From NCBI GenBank assembly GCA_005772855.1, contig SXIK01000137.1, positions 1-61,564 on the forward strand: a DNA stretch of 61,564 nt, written 5' to 3'. Of this stretch, positions 42,541 through 50,871 are shown piece after piece; the stretch's first letter is position 1; each line of letters starts with the position of its first letter. The stretch is from Planctomycetia bacterium. Its GTDB lineage: Bacteria; Planctomycetota; UBA8108; SXIK01. A program made the position numbers and the translations under genes. The notes below the pieces were generated by a model. It saw only the letters and a program-made list of their open reading frames with translations. It was not told where the DNA came from and made no database searches.

Positions 42541-43404
42541 ATGCGCTTCACAAAAATGCAGGGGGCTGGAAACGACTATGTGTACGTGAACTGCTTCGAG
42601 GAGAAGGTTGACCGGCCAGCCGAATGGGCCGTCCGGGTCAGTGACCGGCACTTCGGGATCGGGAGCGACGGGCTGATCCTCATCTGCCCGCCCAAGAACG
42701 CCGGCTCCCACTGCCGCATGGAAATGTACAACGCGGACGGAAGCCGGGCGCAAATGTGCGGCAACGGCATTCGATGCGTCGCGAAATATGTCCATGACCA
42801 CGGAATCGCCCGCACGAGGGAAATCCGCATTGACAGCGACGCGGGCGTCAAGGTAGTTCGGATTGAGACCGGCCCCGATGGCAAGGCAGCCCAGGTGGAG
42901 GTAAATATGGGTCCGCCAACCCTGGAGAGAGGCTCCGTTCCCTTCGTCGACGGAGGCAATCCGAAAGAGCCAGCCCGAAACGTGCCTCTGGAAGCAGCGG
43001 GTCACACCTTTCGAGTGACGGCGGTCAGCATGGGAAACCCCCACGCAATAATCCGGATCGAGGAGCATCCCGGCATTCCGCCCCTGGCCGAGTTGCCCCT
43101 TCGGGAGTGGGGTCCGCTGTTCGAGCGCCACCCGTTTTTTCCGCAGCGCACCAACACGGAATTCATCTCAGTTCGCTCGCCGAAGGAAATGGATTTCCGC
43201 GTCTGGGAGCGGGGGAGCGGCGAGACACTTGCCTGTGGCACCGGCGCCTGCGCAGCCGTGGTAGCCGGCGTGCTCAACGGTTGGTGCGAGCGAGATACGA
43301 CTGTGCACCTGCGAGGCGGCGACCTTCGGATCCGCTGGAGCGAGGACGGAGCCGTCTTCATGACGGGGCCGGCGGCTGAAGTATTTTCGGGCGAGATCCC
43401 TTGA
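42541..43404 (+). CDS. dapF: Diaminopimelate epimerase
   Basis: The protein has 287 residues. It converts LL- to meso-diaminopimelate for lysine and peptidoglycan. The two catalytic cysteines are visible: Cys73 in MCGNGIRCVAKYVHD and Cys232 in GSGETLACGTGACAAVVAGV. Start motifs RFTKMQGAGNDYVYVN and HFGIGSDGLILI are textbook. The ATG at 42541 is chosen; an upstream in-frame ATG at 42514 would overlap the putative promoter box. The last 47 bases overlap the 3' end of the convergent TPR gene on the other strand. Confidence 0.96.
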   Translation: MRFTKMQGAGNDYVYVNCFEEKVDRPAEWAVRVSDRHFGIGSDGLILICPPKNAGSHCRMEMYNADGSRAQMCGNGIRCVAKYVHDHGIARTREIRIDSDAGVKVVRIETGPDGKAAQVEVNMGPPTLERGSVPFVDGGNPKEPARNVPLEAAGHTFRVTAVSMGNPHAIIRIEEHPGIPPLAELPLREWGPLFERHPFFPQRTNTEFISVRSPKEMDFRVWERGSGETLACGTGACAAVVAGVLNGWCERDTTVHLRGGDLRIRWSEDGAVFMTGPAAEVFSGEIP

Positions 43405-44023
43405 CCCCGATTGCGACGTTTCCCGGAGCCTCCTGGCGGGACTTGGCGGGATCGGGAGGGCCACGAGACTCAGCCTGCTGCACAGTCCCCTGCGGCTGTA
43501 ATCGTTTCATCTCTCGCTCCAGCTCCCAGATCCACTTGTCTTCCAGATCGTGCTTTCTCGCTCGCCGAAGCCAGGCTCGCGCACTCCTGGGATCACCCGA
43601 CCGAGCGCAGACAACACCCAGGCGAAAGAGGGCCTCGACGTCACCGGGATCGGCATCAATGCAGGTCAAGAAAGCCTTCTTGGCCGCTTCCGTGTCGCTT
43701 CGAAGGTAGGAGATCATGCCATTGCGAAGCGATATCATTCGTTGCTCCTCGTGCGCCCTGACTCGGCCCGGGCTCGTGAGGCGCAAGATCTTCACCCAAT
43801 TCCACAAGGTGATCCCGACAAGGACGAGGAGCGCCAAGGCGATGAGGCTGCGTCGTCCAGCACCGAAGTAAATGTAGAGCCCGTTCAACAAGCAGAAGCC
43901 AGCCACCGCAAAGATCGTGAAAATCGAGAGGCCCGCCTGCTCGCGCCCCCAGTAGACGAACCCCCACCCGGGCACCAGCGACAGGAACAGTGCTACGGGG
44001 CGAGAACGGGATCGGACACTCAT
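43358..44023 (-). CDS. Membrane protein with TPR-like region
   Basis: The protein has 221 residues. Three membrane segments lie near the N-terminus (VALFLSLVPGWGFVYWG, LSIFTIFAVAGFCLLNGLYI and LIALALLVLVGITLWNWVKIL). A soluble tail follows with a TPR pair (YLRSDTEAAKKAFLTCIDAD and ALFRLGVVCARSGDPRSARA) and a charged end. The ATG at 44023 precedes MSVRSRSRPVALF; TATAAT on the minus strand (44039-44034) lies only 10 bases before it. The gene overlaps dapF tail-to-tail by 47 bases and is divergent from thiE. The function is unknown. Confidence 0.75.
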   Translation of the reverse strand: MSVRSRSRPVALFLSLVPGWGFVYWGREQAGLSIFTIFAVAGFCLLNGLYIYFGAGRRSLIALALLVLVGITLWNWVKILRLTSPGRVRAHEEQRMISLRNGMISYLRSDTEAAKKAFLTCIDADPGDVEALFRLGVVCARSGDPRSARAWLRRARKHDLEDKWIWELEREMKRLQPQGTVQQAESRGPPDPAKSRQEAPGNVAIGVKGSRPKILQPPAPS

Positions 44024-44083
44024 TGCGAGGCGAATTATAGTTTGTTGGCGGGAAATTGGGGAAGGACAATTCATCCTTCAATC

Positions 44084-45163
44084 ATGCACGAACAAGATCA
44101 ACATAGCGTTCTCCGTATCCTCGATGTCAATCTCAACCGGGTCGCAGAGGCCCTTCGGGCAGTCGAGGAAGTCTGTCGGTTCCACTGGAACGCGAAGGGC
44201 CTCGCAAGCGACTTGAAATCCCTCCGCCATGAAGTGCTTGGAGCCGTCGCGCCGACTGCAATGCGAAGAGCCGCGCTTTTCGAGGCTCGCGACATTGCAG
44301 GGGATGTTGGAAGAGGGACCCCGTCGCCATCCGGAGGCTCAGAACCTGATGAGATGGCGATTCGGAACCTGCAGCGAGCCAAGGAGTCCTTGCGAGCGCT
44401 GGAGGAGGCGAGCCGCGTGGCCGGTATCTCCTCTGCGGAACAGCTCGAGGCAGCCCGTTACAGTCTCTACGCGATCGAAAAGGCGCTGGGCCGCTTCGTG
44501 GTCTCCGGCACGGACCGGCAACACTTACTCCGGCGCGTCTTGGAATCGCGACTCTGCCTTCTCGCCACCGCCAGTCTGAGCCTCCGGCCGCTGCAGGAAG
44601 TCGTTCACGAGGCTATCGAGGCGGGCGCCGGCATGGTGCAGCTTCGAGAGAAAGGCGTCAACGACCGGACTTTGCTCAAGGAAGCGAGAATGCTGCGGGA
44701 TCTAACCGCACGATGGGGGGCGCTTTTCATCGTGAACGATCGGCCCGACATCGCGATCCTTGCCGAGGCGGACGGTGTGCATCTCGGCCAAACAGATCTG
44801 CGCCCTACGGAGGCCCGCCGCATCGTCGGAAAGGGGCGGTTGGTGGGTGTCTCGACGCACTCACTCGATGAGGCTCGCGGCGCGGAGAGAGACGGTGCCG
44901 ACTACATCGGCTTGGGCCCCTTGTTCCAGACCTCGACAAAGGACGCGGGACCGATCTTCGGGCCAGAGCGGCTTCGAGAGGTGCTCGAAAAGGTCTCAAT
45001 CCCTGCCTTTGCCATTGGTGGAATCAATGCCGATCGGGCCTCGCTGATCCGCGAATCGGGGTGCGGGCGCGTTGCGGTCAGCTCGGCTGTCCTGTGCTCG
45101 CAGGACCCTGGCGGTTCGGTCCGGGACATCATCCAGGCACTGACTACCGCGCGCCATAAATAA
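44084..45163 (+). CDS. thiE: Thiamine-phosphate synthase with N-terminal ThiD2-like domain
   Basis: The protein has 359 residues. Residues 1-140 are a helical domain (LRILDVNLNRVAEALRAVEE, ARDIAGDVG, NLQRAKESLRALEEASRVAG) that matches the ThiD2 family, reported as a hydroxymethylpyrimidine-phosphate kinase often fused to ThiE. Residues 150-359 are the ThiE TIM barrel: GAGMVQLREKGVNDRTLLKEA, LFIVNDRPDIAILAEADGVHLGQTDL, YIGLGPLFQTSTKDAGP and FAIGGINADRA. A fusion would join the last two steps before thiamine phosphate. A 6-base hairpin (GAAGGA 44061-44066 with TCCTTC 44074-44079) lies just before the ATG at 44084 and could mask the ribosome site. No TPP riboswitch is seen. Confidence 0.92.
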   Translation: MHEQDQHSVLRILDVNLNRVAEALRAVEEVCRFHWNAKGLASDLKSLRHEVLGAVAPTAMRRAALFEARDIAGDVGRGTPSPSGGSEPDEMAIRNLQRAKESLRALEEASRVAGISSAEQLEAARYSLYAIEKALGRFVVSGTDRQHLLRRVLESRLCLLATASLSLRPLQEVVHEAIEAGAGMVQLREKGVNDRTLLKEARMLRDLTARWGALFIVNDRPDIAILAEADGVHLGQTDLRPTEARRIVGKGRLVGVSTHSLDEARGAERDGADYIGLGPLFQTSTKDAGPIFGPERLREVLEKVSIPAFAIGGINADRASLIRESGCGRVAVSSAVLCSQDPGGSVRDIIQALTTARHK

Positions 45164-45276
45164 GTGTCTGAAATCACCTGGAGGCGCGCGGTACTCTTGA
45201 GGGGGGCCACGCTGCCCCCCCTCACACTCCCCCTGGCGAGTACCGCACAAGAGCCACATTTTCAGGCACTAACTTA
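45161..45276. repeat. Nested inverted repeat between thiE and nrdJ
   Basis: Three nested arm pairs are present. Outer: TAAGTGTCTGAAAT (45161-45174) with ATTTTCAGGCACTAACTTA (45258-45276), imperfect. Middle: GCGGTACTC (45188-45196) with GAGTACCGC (45238-45246), perfect. Inner: GAGGGGGGC (45199-45207) with GCCCCCCCTC (45214-45223). The thiE stop codon is the first base triplet of the outer arm. A further GCGGTACT follows at about 45283. It could act as terminator, attenuator or small palindromic mobile element. Confidence 0.6.
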
Positions 45277-45303
45277 CGGTGGGCGGTACTTACAGGCTAA
45301 AAT
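45274..45303 (+). promoter_or_regulatory. Possible promoter of nrdJ
   Basis: TTACGG (45274-45279), an 18-base spacer and TAAAAT (45298-45303) lie directly before the ATG at 45310. The transcript would be nearly leaderless. The match to consensus is moderate. Confidence 0.35.
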
Positions 45304-45309
45304 CTCTTG

Positions 45310-47082
45310 ATGCAGATTCCGGCCCCAAATGCTTGGTCGCCAAACGCCCTCGCAGTGTTTCGAGCCCGTTACTTGAAACGGGACGAGCACACCCATGCGC
45401 CCTCCGAGACGCCAGAGCAGCTCCTTCGCCGTGTCGCAAGGCACGTTGCAGCGGCCGAGCTTGCCTGGGGCGCGAGCGAGACGGAGCGTCTCGGGTGGGA
45501 AGAGAACTTCTTTGCGCTCCTGTGCCGGGGAATCTTCCTGCCCAACAGTCCCACACTCATGAACTCCGGGCGAGAGCTGGGACTTCTCAGTGCCTGCATC
45601 GTGCTGCCCATCGAGGACTCCATCGAGAGTATCTTCGAAACCCTGAAACACACGGCACTCATCCAGAAGGCTGGCGGCGGCACGGGATTCGACTTCTCGC
45701 GCCTGCGGCCGAGGGGTGATCTGGTGCGCTCAAGCGGGGGCAAGGCCTCGGGGCCAGTCTCGTTTCTCCATGTCTACAGCACGGCAACCAGCGCCATCCA
45801 GCAGGGGGCCTTCCGCCGTGGCGCCAACATGGGGATTCTGCGAACCGATCACCCCGATATTGTTGAGTTCATCCGTTCCAAGGACGACCGGCAAAGTCTC
45901 ACGAACTTCAACATCTCGGTCTCGATCCCGGATGAGTTCATTCGGCAGGTCGAGTCGGATCCGCGAGGCCCTCATTTTGTCAGAAACCCACGCACCGGGA
46001 AACACCATCGGCTCGCAAGAGGTGGGAGGACCGGGGAGTACTGGACAGCAGGCGAAGTGTTCGACCTGATCACCGAACGAGCTTGCGCGACCGGCGAGCC
46101 CGGAGTCATCTTCCTTGACCGGATCAACCGCGACAACCCGACTCCTGCCCTGGGAACGATTGCGGCAACCAACCCCTGCAGCGAGCAGCCCCTCCTGCCG
46201 TACGAGGCTTGCACGCTTGGTTCCATCAACCTGGTCAAGTTCACAAGTGGCGCCGGACTCGACTGGGCAAACTTTCGCCAGACGGTACGGACGGCTACAC
46301 GGTTCCTCGACGACGTGGTGGAGGTGAACCGCCTTCCCGTTCCCGAAACAGAGCGCCTGTGCCGCCTGAACCGCAAGATCGGCCTTGGCATCATGGGATT
46401 CGCGGATGCCCTCTTCGCCTTGAGCCTGCCCTACGATTCGGACGACGCCGTGGCGCTCGGCGAGCGGATCATGGAGACACTGAACGAGACCGCTCATGAC
46501 GAAAGCGAGGCCCTCGCGCGAGTCCGCGGCCCATTCCCGGCCTGGAAAGGCAGCCGGTGGGATACCAAGGAGGGCCGACCGCAACGCAACGCCACTGTCA
46601 GCACCATTGCCCCAACCGGGACGATCTCCATCCTTGCAGGCTGCTCGGGTGGAATCGAGCCCGTCTTCTCGCTCGCTTTTCACCGAAACATTCTGGACGG
46701 TGGCCGTTTTCTTGAGGTAAATCCGATCTTCATTCAGGCGGCCAGGGAGCGAGGGTTCTACTCTACCCGGCTGGTAGAACGGCTGCTCGAGACCGGAACT
46801 CTTCAAACACTCGAGGAGCTCCCCTCCGACATGAAGCAGGTCTTTCAAACAGCACGGGACGTGTCACCCGAAGCGCACGTACGTATGCAAGCCGCCTTCC
46901 AGCGACACTGCGACTCCGGGATCTCAAAGACGATCAACTTCCCGGGCTCCGCGACACCGGCCGACGTGCGATCGATCTACCTCAAGGCTTTTCACGCTGG
47001 CGTCAAGGGGGTCACTGTCTACAGGGACGGATCACGGCCCCATCAGCCGATGGCGCTCAACCATTGCAAGGGATGCGAGTAA
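45310..47082 (+). CDS. nrdJ: Adenosylcobalamin-dependent (class II) ribonucleotide reductase
   Basis: The protein has 590 residues. It reduces ribonucleotides to deoxyribonucleotides using adenosylcobalamin. Key motifs are [25 protein letters not shown] (substrate site and first Cys), [42 protein letters not shown] with the active-site Cys and Glu, and [22 protein letters not shown]-terminal HCKGC provides the redox cysteine pair; there is no added zinc domain, so it is a compact form. TTG at 45307 and ATG at 45310 are adjacent; ATG is chosen. It needs B12, as do two other enzymes in the window. Confidence 0.95.
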   Translation: MQIPAPNAWSPNALAVFRARYLKRDEHTHAPSETPEQLLRRVARHVAAAELAWGASETERLGWEENFFALLCRGIFLPNSPTLMNSGRELGLLSACIVLPIEDSIESIFETLKHTALIQKAGGGTGFDFSRLRPRGDLVRSSGGKASGPVSFLHVYSTATSAIQQGAFRRGANMGILRTDHPDIVEFIRSKDDRQSLTNFNISVSIPDEFIRQVESDPRGPHFVRNPRTGKHHRLARGGRTGEYWTAGEVFDLITERACATGEPGVIFLDRINRDNPTPALGTIAATNPCSEQPLLPYEACTLGSINLVKFTSGAGLDWANFRQTVRTATRFLDDVVEVNRLPVPETERLCRLNRKIGLGIMGFADALFALSLPYDSDDAVALGERIMETLNETAHDESEALARVRGPFPAWKGSRWDTKEGRPQRNATVSTIAPTGTISILAGCSGGIEPVFSLAFHRNILDGGRFLEVNPIFIQAARERGFYSTRLVERLLETGTLQTLEELPSDMKQVFQTARDVSPEAHVRMQAAFQRHCDSGISKTINFPGSATPADVRSIYLKAFHAGVKGVTVYRDGSRPHQPMALNHCKGCE

Positions 47083-47090
47083 TCGCCGAA

Positions 47091-47684
47091 CTACGCCCAG
47101 CCGGCAACCTTCGCCCGGAGTCCGCTTACCATTAGATGGGCTTCGATCATGTGGCAGTTCTCGGCGATCTCCATGTCAGAGACCCCGCTGTGGAGTACGA
47201 TTTGCGCCAAACTTTTTAGCTTACCCCCAGAGAAGCCAGTAAGCCCACAGGTAAGAAGACCATTGTGGTTGGCCCACTCCACGGCGTGGACTACATTGGG
47301 ACTATTTCCGGAGCCGCTGATCGCAATCGCAATGTCGCCGGCTGAAGACAGCGTGACAAGCTGCTCACGAAAAATGTATTCGTAGCCCCAGTCGTTACCG
47401 AGAGCCGAGATGAAAGGCACGCAGTCGGTGAGACTTTGGACCCGCAGCCGTCGGGGTACGGTCATGTCCTTGACAGTGCTCTTGGCCAGATCCTCGGCAA
47501 GGTGCGACGCAGTCGCGGCCGATCCTCCATTGCCAAAAATGAAGACTCGCTTGCCGGTCAGGTAAGCGTCGTGGAGCCGCTCGACCACTTGGGAGACGAC
47601 GGCATAATCAATTTGCTGAAGCATCTCGCGAGTTTTGAGGACTTGGTCCTGCATCCCCCGCACCAAGAGCGACGTCTCGGTCAT
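47091..47684 (-). CDS. gmhA: SIS-domain phosphoheptose isomerase
   Basis: The protein has 197 residues. It isomerises sedoheptulose 7-phosphate in ADP-heptose (LPS core) synthesis. Motifs are RVFIFGNGGSAATASHLAEDL, ISGSGNSPNVVHAVEWA and ENCHMIEAHLM, with the metal or catalytic residues in place. The ATG at 47684 has a strong GGAGGAG ribosome site about 9 bases upstream. That start lies 77 bases inside the 3' end of the upstream activator gene in another frame, so the two are probably cotranscribed. It converges on nrdJ with an 8-base gap. Confidence 0.9.
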   Translation of the reverse strand: MTETSLLVRGMQDQVLKTREMLQQIDYAVVSQVVERLHDAYLTGKRVFIFGNGGSAATASHLAEDLAKSTVKDMTVPRRLRVQSLTDCVPFISALGNDWGYEYIFREQLVTLSSAGDIAIAISGSGNSPNVVHAVEWANHNGLLTCGLTGFSGGKLKSLAQIVLHSGVSDMEIAENCHMIEAHLMVSGLRAKVAGWA

Positions 47685-49680
47685 CTGAGCTCTCCTCCAA
47701 ATCGCCGAACCTGTCGGCTAGAATTAGCGGTTCTTGCTGATCCACCGTGGGGGAAGCCGTCGAGGCGTCGCGCGGCTTTTCAATCTGGTACAAGCGGATC
47801 TTCTCGTAAAGCGTCGAGCGGTTGATCCCCAAGATCTCGGCGGCGCGCCGCTTGTTCCAGTTGACGCTCTGGAGTACTCGACGAATGTGCTGAGCCTCCA
47901 CCTCTGCCAGCGACCCGAACGGTTGCGGCACGTCATCCCGGCGCAATTCGCCGGGAAGGTTCTCGGGATAAATAGTCCTCCCGTTCGACAGGAGGATCGC
48001 CTCCTCGATACAGTTCTTGAGCTCCCTCACGTTACCAGGCCAGCGGTAGGCAAGCAGGAGCTCCCGAGCCCTCGGGGAAAACTCCATCAGCCCGCGGCCC
48101 TCCGTCTGCTGGAGCATGAGGAAGTGCTGACAGAGGGGCAGAATGTCTTCGCGACGCTCGCGAAGCGGCGGGAGCTCGATCTTGAATACCTTGAGCCGGT
48201 AGTAAAGATCTTCCCGGAAAGCCCCCTCCATTACCGCCTTTTCAAGCACCTTGTTCGTGGCAGCCACAATTCGAAGGTCGACCCGAACCCCCTCGCTGGC
48301 CCCCAAAGGGTTAACAATCCGGTCCTCCAGAACTCGCAGGATCTTGGCCTGCGTCGAGAGGCTCATGTCGCCGATCTCATCAAGAAAGAGCGTGCCTCCA
48401 TTCGCCAGCTCGAACTTGCCGAGCTTGCCCCTGGGATCGCTGCCAGAAATACCCGATTTGGGGGCATAGCCAAAGAGCTCACTTTCGAGCAGCGTTTCGG
48501 GGATTGCGGCACAATTTACTGCAATGAAAGGGTTAGCTCTGCGAGGAGAGCGATCATGAATCGCCCGTGCCACAAGCTCCTTGCCCGTGCCGCTCTCGCC
48601 CAAGATGAGCACTGTGGTGTCGAAGGCCGCAACCCGCTTCGTCTTGCGGAGAAGCTCCTTGGCGACTGGGCTGACCCCAATCAGGCGATTCTTCTGGTGC
48701 AGAATCGTCTTCAGCTCGATGTTCTCTTCCTGAAGCTTCTGGTAGAGCTCCTCCTTCTCAATCGCCAAGCCAATCAGATGGGAAAGTATGTTGGCGAAGT
48801 AGAGGTCCTCCTGGGAAAAGCTCTCCGAGCTCTCCCGATTGTCCAGGTAAAGAACACCCGCCACCTGATCCGCCCGGAAGATCGGGAGGCACATCGCACT
48901 CTTGATATTGAGCCTCACGACACTTTTCGAGTCGAGCATGCTTGTGGCGCCGACAGACTCTTCGGGTGCCGCGGAGAAGAGGATGGCGACGGCCTCACGC
49001 CGCACGCGCTGAACGATGGAGCGGCTGTGCGACACACTGCGACTGAGCCCCTGGTTCCGCTCGACCCGAATCTCGAGCTGATCTTGTGGTGAGAAGAACC
49101 CAATGAAGCCCCGCTTGACTTGCAGGTTATCGAAGACTGCGTCGAGGGCCACTGAAAGAAGCTTTTGGTGGTCGGAAAGGCTGCGGATGAGCTCGCTGAA
49201 ACTCTGCAAGATCCTCAAGTTCTTCTGGGAGCGAACCTCGCCGGCTCGAGCGACGACACTCAGGGCTTCCGACATCGTTTCTTCGGGCGAAGTCGCGTTC
49301 GACCGACAGGCCTCCCGGAAGCGTTCAATCGATTGACGCGCGTCCATCACCGTGGGCGTGGCGCCGTCCGAGGGAGGGCTGGAGGCTCTCGAGGTCGAGC
49401 TACTGAAAAATAGCGAAGTCTCCCCGATTTCAATCAAATCGCCCGGCGAGAGCACGTGGCTCAAGACCTCTTTGCGGTTCACGCGAACTGGATTTCGGCC
49501 GCCGATGTCCTGAAGCACGAAATCGGATCCCCTGGTGATGATCACCGCATGTTGGCGCGAGACCAATGGATCGCCGAGCACAAGGTCCATGGAACGGTCG
49601 CGCCCCAAGAAAACCGAGGCCTTGTCGCTCTCGAAATGGGAAGGCTCCTTCAACTGATAGCTAATTTCAAGACGTAGCAT
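47608..49680 (-). CDS. FHA-GAF-AAA+-Fis regulator lacking the GAFTGA motif
   Basis: The protein has 690 residues. An FHA domain lies at about 15-90 (ASVFLGRDRSMDLVLGDPLV, SRQHAVI), a GAF domain at about 140-310, and an AAA+ domain at about 340-575 (ILGESGTGKELVARAIHDRS, GGTLFLDEIGDMSLSTQAK, and a C-terminal Arg-rich part). A Fis-type helix-turn-helix is at about 605-650 (KRRAAEILGINRSTLYEKI). The sigma-54-contact motif GAFTGA is replaced by SGISGS in ELFGYAPKSGISGSDPRG. It should be an ATP-driven transcription activator that senses phosphopeptides and small molecules, but sigma-54 contact is doubtful. The ATG at 49680 precedes MLRLEISYQLKEPSHF. A consensus promoter lies at 49735-49763. Its 3' end overlaps gmhA by 77 bases. 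Confidence 0.88.
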   Translation of the reverse strand: MLRLEISYQLKEPSHFESDKASVFLGRDRSMDLVLGDPLVSRQHAVIITRGSDFVLQDIGGRNPVRVNRKEVLSHVLSPGDLIEIGETSLFFSSSTSRASSPPSDGATPTVMDARQSIERFREACRSNATSPEETMSEALSVVARAGEVRSQKNLRILQSFSELIRSLSDHQKLLSVALDAVFDNLQVKRGFIGFFSPQDQLEIRVERNQGLSRSVSHSRSIVQRVRREAVAILFSAAPEESVGATSMLDSKSVVRLNIKSAMCLPIFRADQVAGVLYLDNRESSESFSQEDLYFANILSHLIGLAIEKEELYQKLQEENIELKTILHQKNRLIGVSPVAKELLRKTKRVAAFDTTVLILGESGTGKELVARAIHDRSPRRANPFIAVNCAAIPETLLESELFGYAPKSGISGSDPRGKLGKFELANGGTLFLDEIGDMSLSTQAKILRVLEDRIVNPLGASEGVRVDLRIVAATNKVLEKAVMEGAFREDLYYRLKVFKIELPPLRERREDILPLCQHFLMLQQTEGRGLMEFSPRARELLLAYRWPGNVRELKNCIEEAILLSNGRTIYPENLPGELRRDDVPQPFGSLAEVEAQHIRRVLQSVNWNKRRAAEILGINRSTLYEKIRLYQIEKPRDASTASPTVDQQEPLILADRFGDLEESSDDRDVALGAGDAGPSPQNSRDASAN

Positions 49681-49734
49681 GAAGTGCTTTCGTGGCCTGT
49701 GGGGAATTACTACAAGGGCCCAATATGTTGCAGG

Positions 49735-49763
49735 AGGATAGCCTGGGGCAGATTGCCTGTCAA
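49735..49763 (-). promoter_or_regulatory. Sigma-70 promoter of the FHA-AAA regulator
   Basis: On the minus strand a perfect TTGACA (49763-49758), a 17-base spacer and TATCCT (49740-49735) give a leader of about 48 bases. The presence of a sigma-70 promoter means the regulator itself is not expected to need sigma-54. Confidence 0.7.
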
Positions 49764-49772
49764 TTGAATGTT

Positions 49773-49829
49773 GGTTTTTCGGACAGCGGAAAAACCACCA
49801 AGCGGACAAGGAGCCATGGCCATGGCTCC
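49773..49829. repeat. Hairpin and perfect 20-base palindrome upstream of regulator
   Basis: GGTTTTTC (49773-49780) and GAAAAACC (49789-49796) form an 8-bp perfect stem with an 8-base loop. A perfect 20-base palindrome follows at 49810-49829 (half-site GGAGCCATGG). Both sit just upstream of the regulator promoter and are plausible operators. Confidence 0.5.
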
Positions 49830-49915
49830 ACCAGCGACTCAATTGGCGATAACTTTTTGATTAGCGGGCCCCAGAAGATGAGGTAATCTTCAGCCCCGCA
49901 TGCACAGCCACCCAG

Positions 49916-50114
49916 TTTGCATACTCCTGGCGGGGGAGGAAGGCCTCCCCCGCACCGGCCGCCTGGCGGCGCCTTTTCCTCTCGCGCTTCGCACTCGCTC
50001 CGGGTCCCCTCAGGTCGCACGCTGCGAGTGTGACTCCGGGTCATGCTCTCGGGAGCCCACGGTGACGGATCGCTCGCCAGGATATCCCCATCATGGGCGC
50101 GAGGCGTATGGCAC
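49916..50114 (+). repeat. Intergenic element, copy B
   Basis: Block 1 has a perfect 10-base hairpin (arms 49930-49939 and 49944-49953) after GCATACTCCTG. Block 2 (GCCAGGATATCCCCATCATG at 50076-50095, then GGCGCGAGGCGTATGG) ends near 50114. It matches copy A in both blocks while the sequence between them differs. It lies immediately upstream of the TPR lipoprotein operon and overlaps the tentative start of its first gene. Confidence 0.55.
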
Positions 50115-50871
50115 CCAGTTCACCTGCCAAGCTTCCGCAATTGTCTTGCTCCTCCTCCTCGCAAGTGGGTGCGCTGGATTTGAGACCTTCCCGCTGCCCA
50201 CCGGCCTTGCCCATTCACAAAGCAACTACCAGGAGAAGGAAGGCCTCTCGATCGCAGCTCAAATGCTCCACTCCTCACTAACATCCCGCTACCATTTCGG
50301 GCCAGACGTGCGCAAGGCAGGCTATCTCCCGGTCTTTGTGAGCTTCGAGAACCGAGGAAAAAGCAGCTTTAATGTCCAGAGACGGAACTTCTGGGTAGTT
50401 CTTGAGAACGGCGAACGACTCGAGCCGGTCCCACCCGAGGAGATTTTCGCGAAAGTAAGGCGATCGACCTTGCCAGCATTCATCCTGGCACCCCTCGTGT
50501 TGCCAGCCATATGGCTGCACCATCATCTGGAAGCGTACAATTTCAAAGCTGCGAAAACGATGTACGAAAAGTCACTCCCGTTGAGGCTGCGGCTCGAGAA
50601 AAACGACATGCCTTTTACTCGAGTCGTCTTTTTTCGCGATCTGGCAGGAGCGCAAACAGCCCCGCGAAACCTTGCGAGCAGCGTGCTCCACGTGCTCGTT
50701 GAAATCGAGGGGTCGAGACCTCCGGCCAGTCGGTCGGTGGCAACCCCAGGAGGAACCGAGCCAGCGAACGCGACGCCGACGGAAGTCGTGGAGACAACGC
50801 CAAGCGGTCCCGACCGAATCGTTGGCAGCTCCGTGACATTTACAGTCTCCTTGAACCTGGAGGACGGGTGA
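50062..50871 (+). CDS. Lipoprotein of unknown function
   Basis: The protein has 269 residues from the GTG at 50062, which is tentative: no ATG lies close to the signal peptide, and an ATG at 49900 would run through repeat sequence. The signal ends in the lipobox LASGC. The mature part has SIAAQMLHSSLTSRYHFGPD, YLPVFVSFENRGKSSFNVQR (a beta-sandwich-like strand set), a hydrophobic hairpin (AFILAPLVLPAIWLHHHLEA) and a Thr/Pro-rich tail. No family is recognised. The stop overlaps the GTG of the next lipoprotein (GTGA), so the two are coupled. Confidence 0.7.
   Translation: MTDRSPGYPHHGREAYGTQFTCQASAIVLLLLLASGCAGFETFPLPTGLAHSQSNYQEKEGLSIAAQMLHSSLTSRYHFGPDVRKAGYLPVFVSFENRGKSSFNVQRRNFWVVLENGERLEPVPPEEIFAKVRRSTLPAFILAPLVLPAIWLHHHLEAYNFKAAKTMYEKSLPLRLRLEKNDMPFTRVVFFRDLAGAQTAPRNLASSVLHVLVEIEGSRPPASRSVATPGGTEPANATPTEVVETTPSGPDRIVGSSVTFTVSLNLEDG

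Noticed and set aside
41898-42551. 218-codon upstream extension of the lipoprotein at 40908-41897
   Set aside because: It crosses repeat element A and low-complexity GC-rich sequence, and the signal peptide begins only at 41897.
44024-44083. TPP riboswitch before thiE
   Set aside because: The gap is only 60 bases and lacks the conserved CUGAGA and ACCUGA elements.
45164-45306. Cobalamin riboswitch or NrdR boxes upstream of nrdJ
   Set aside because: The conserved B12 box context is absent and no paired NrdR-type palindromes occur; only the nested inverted repeat is present.
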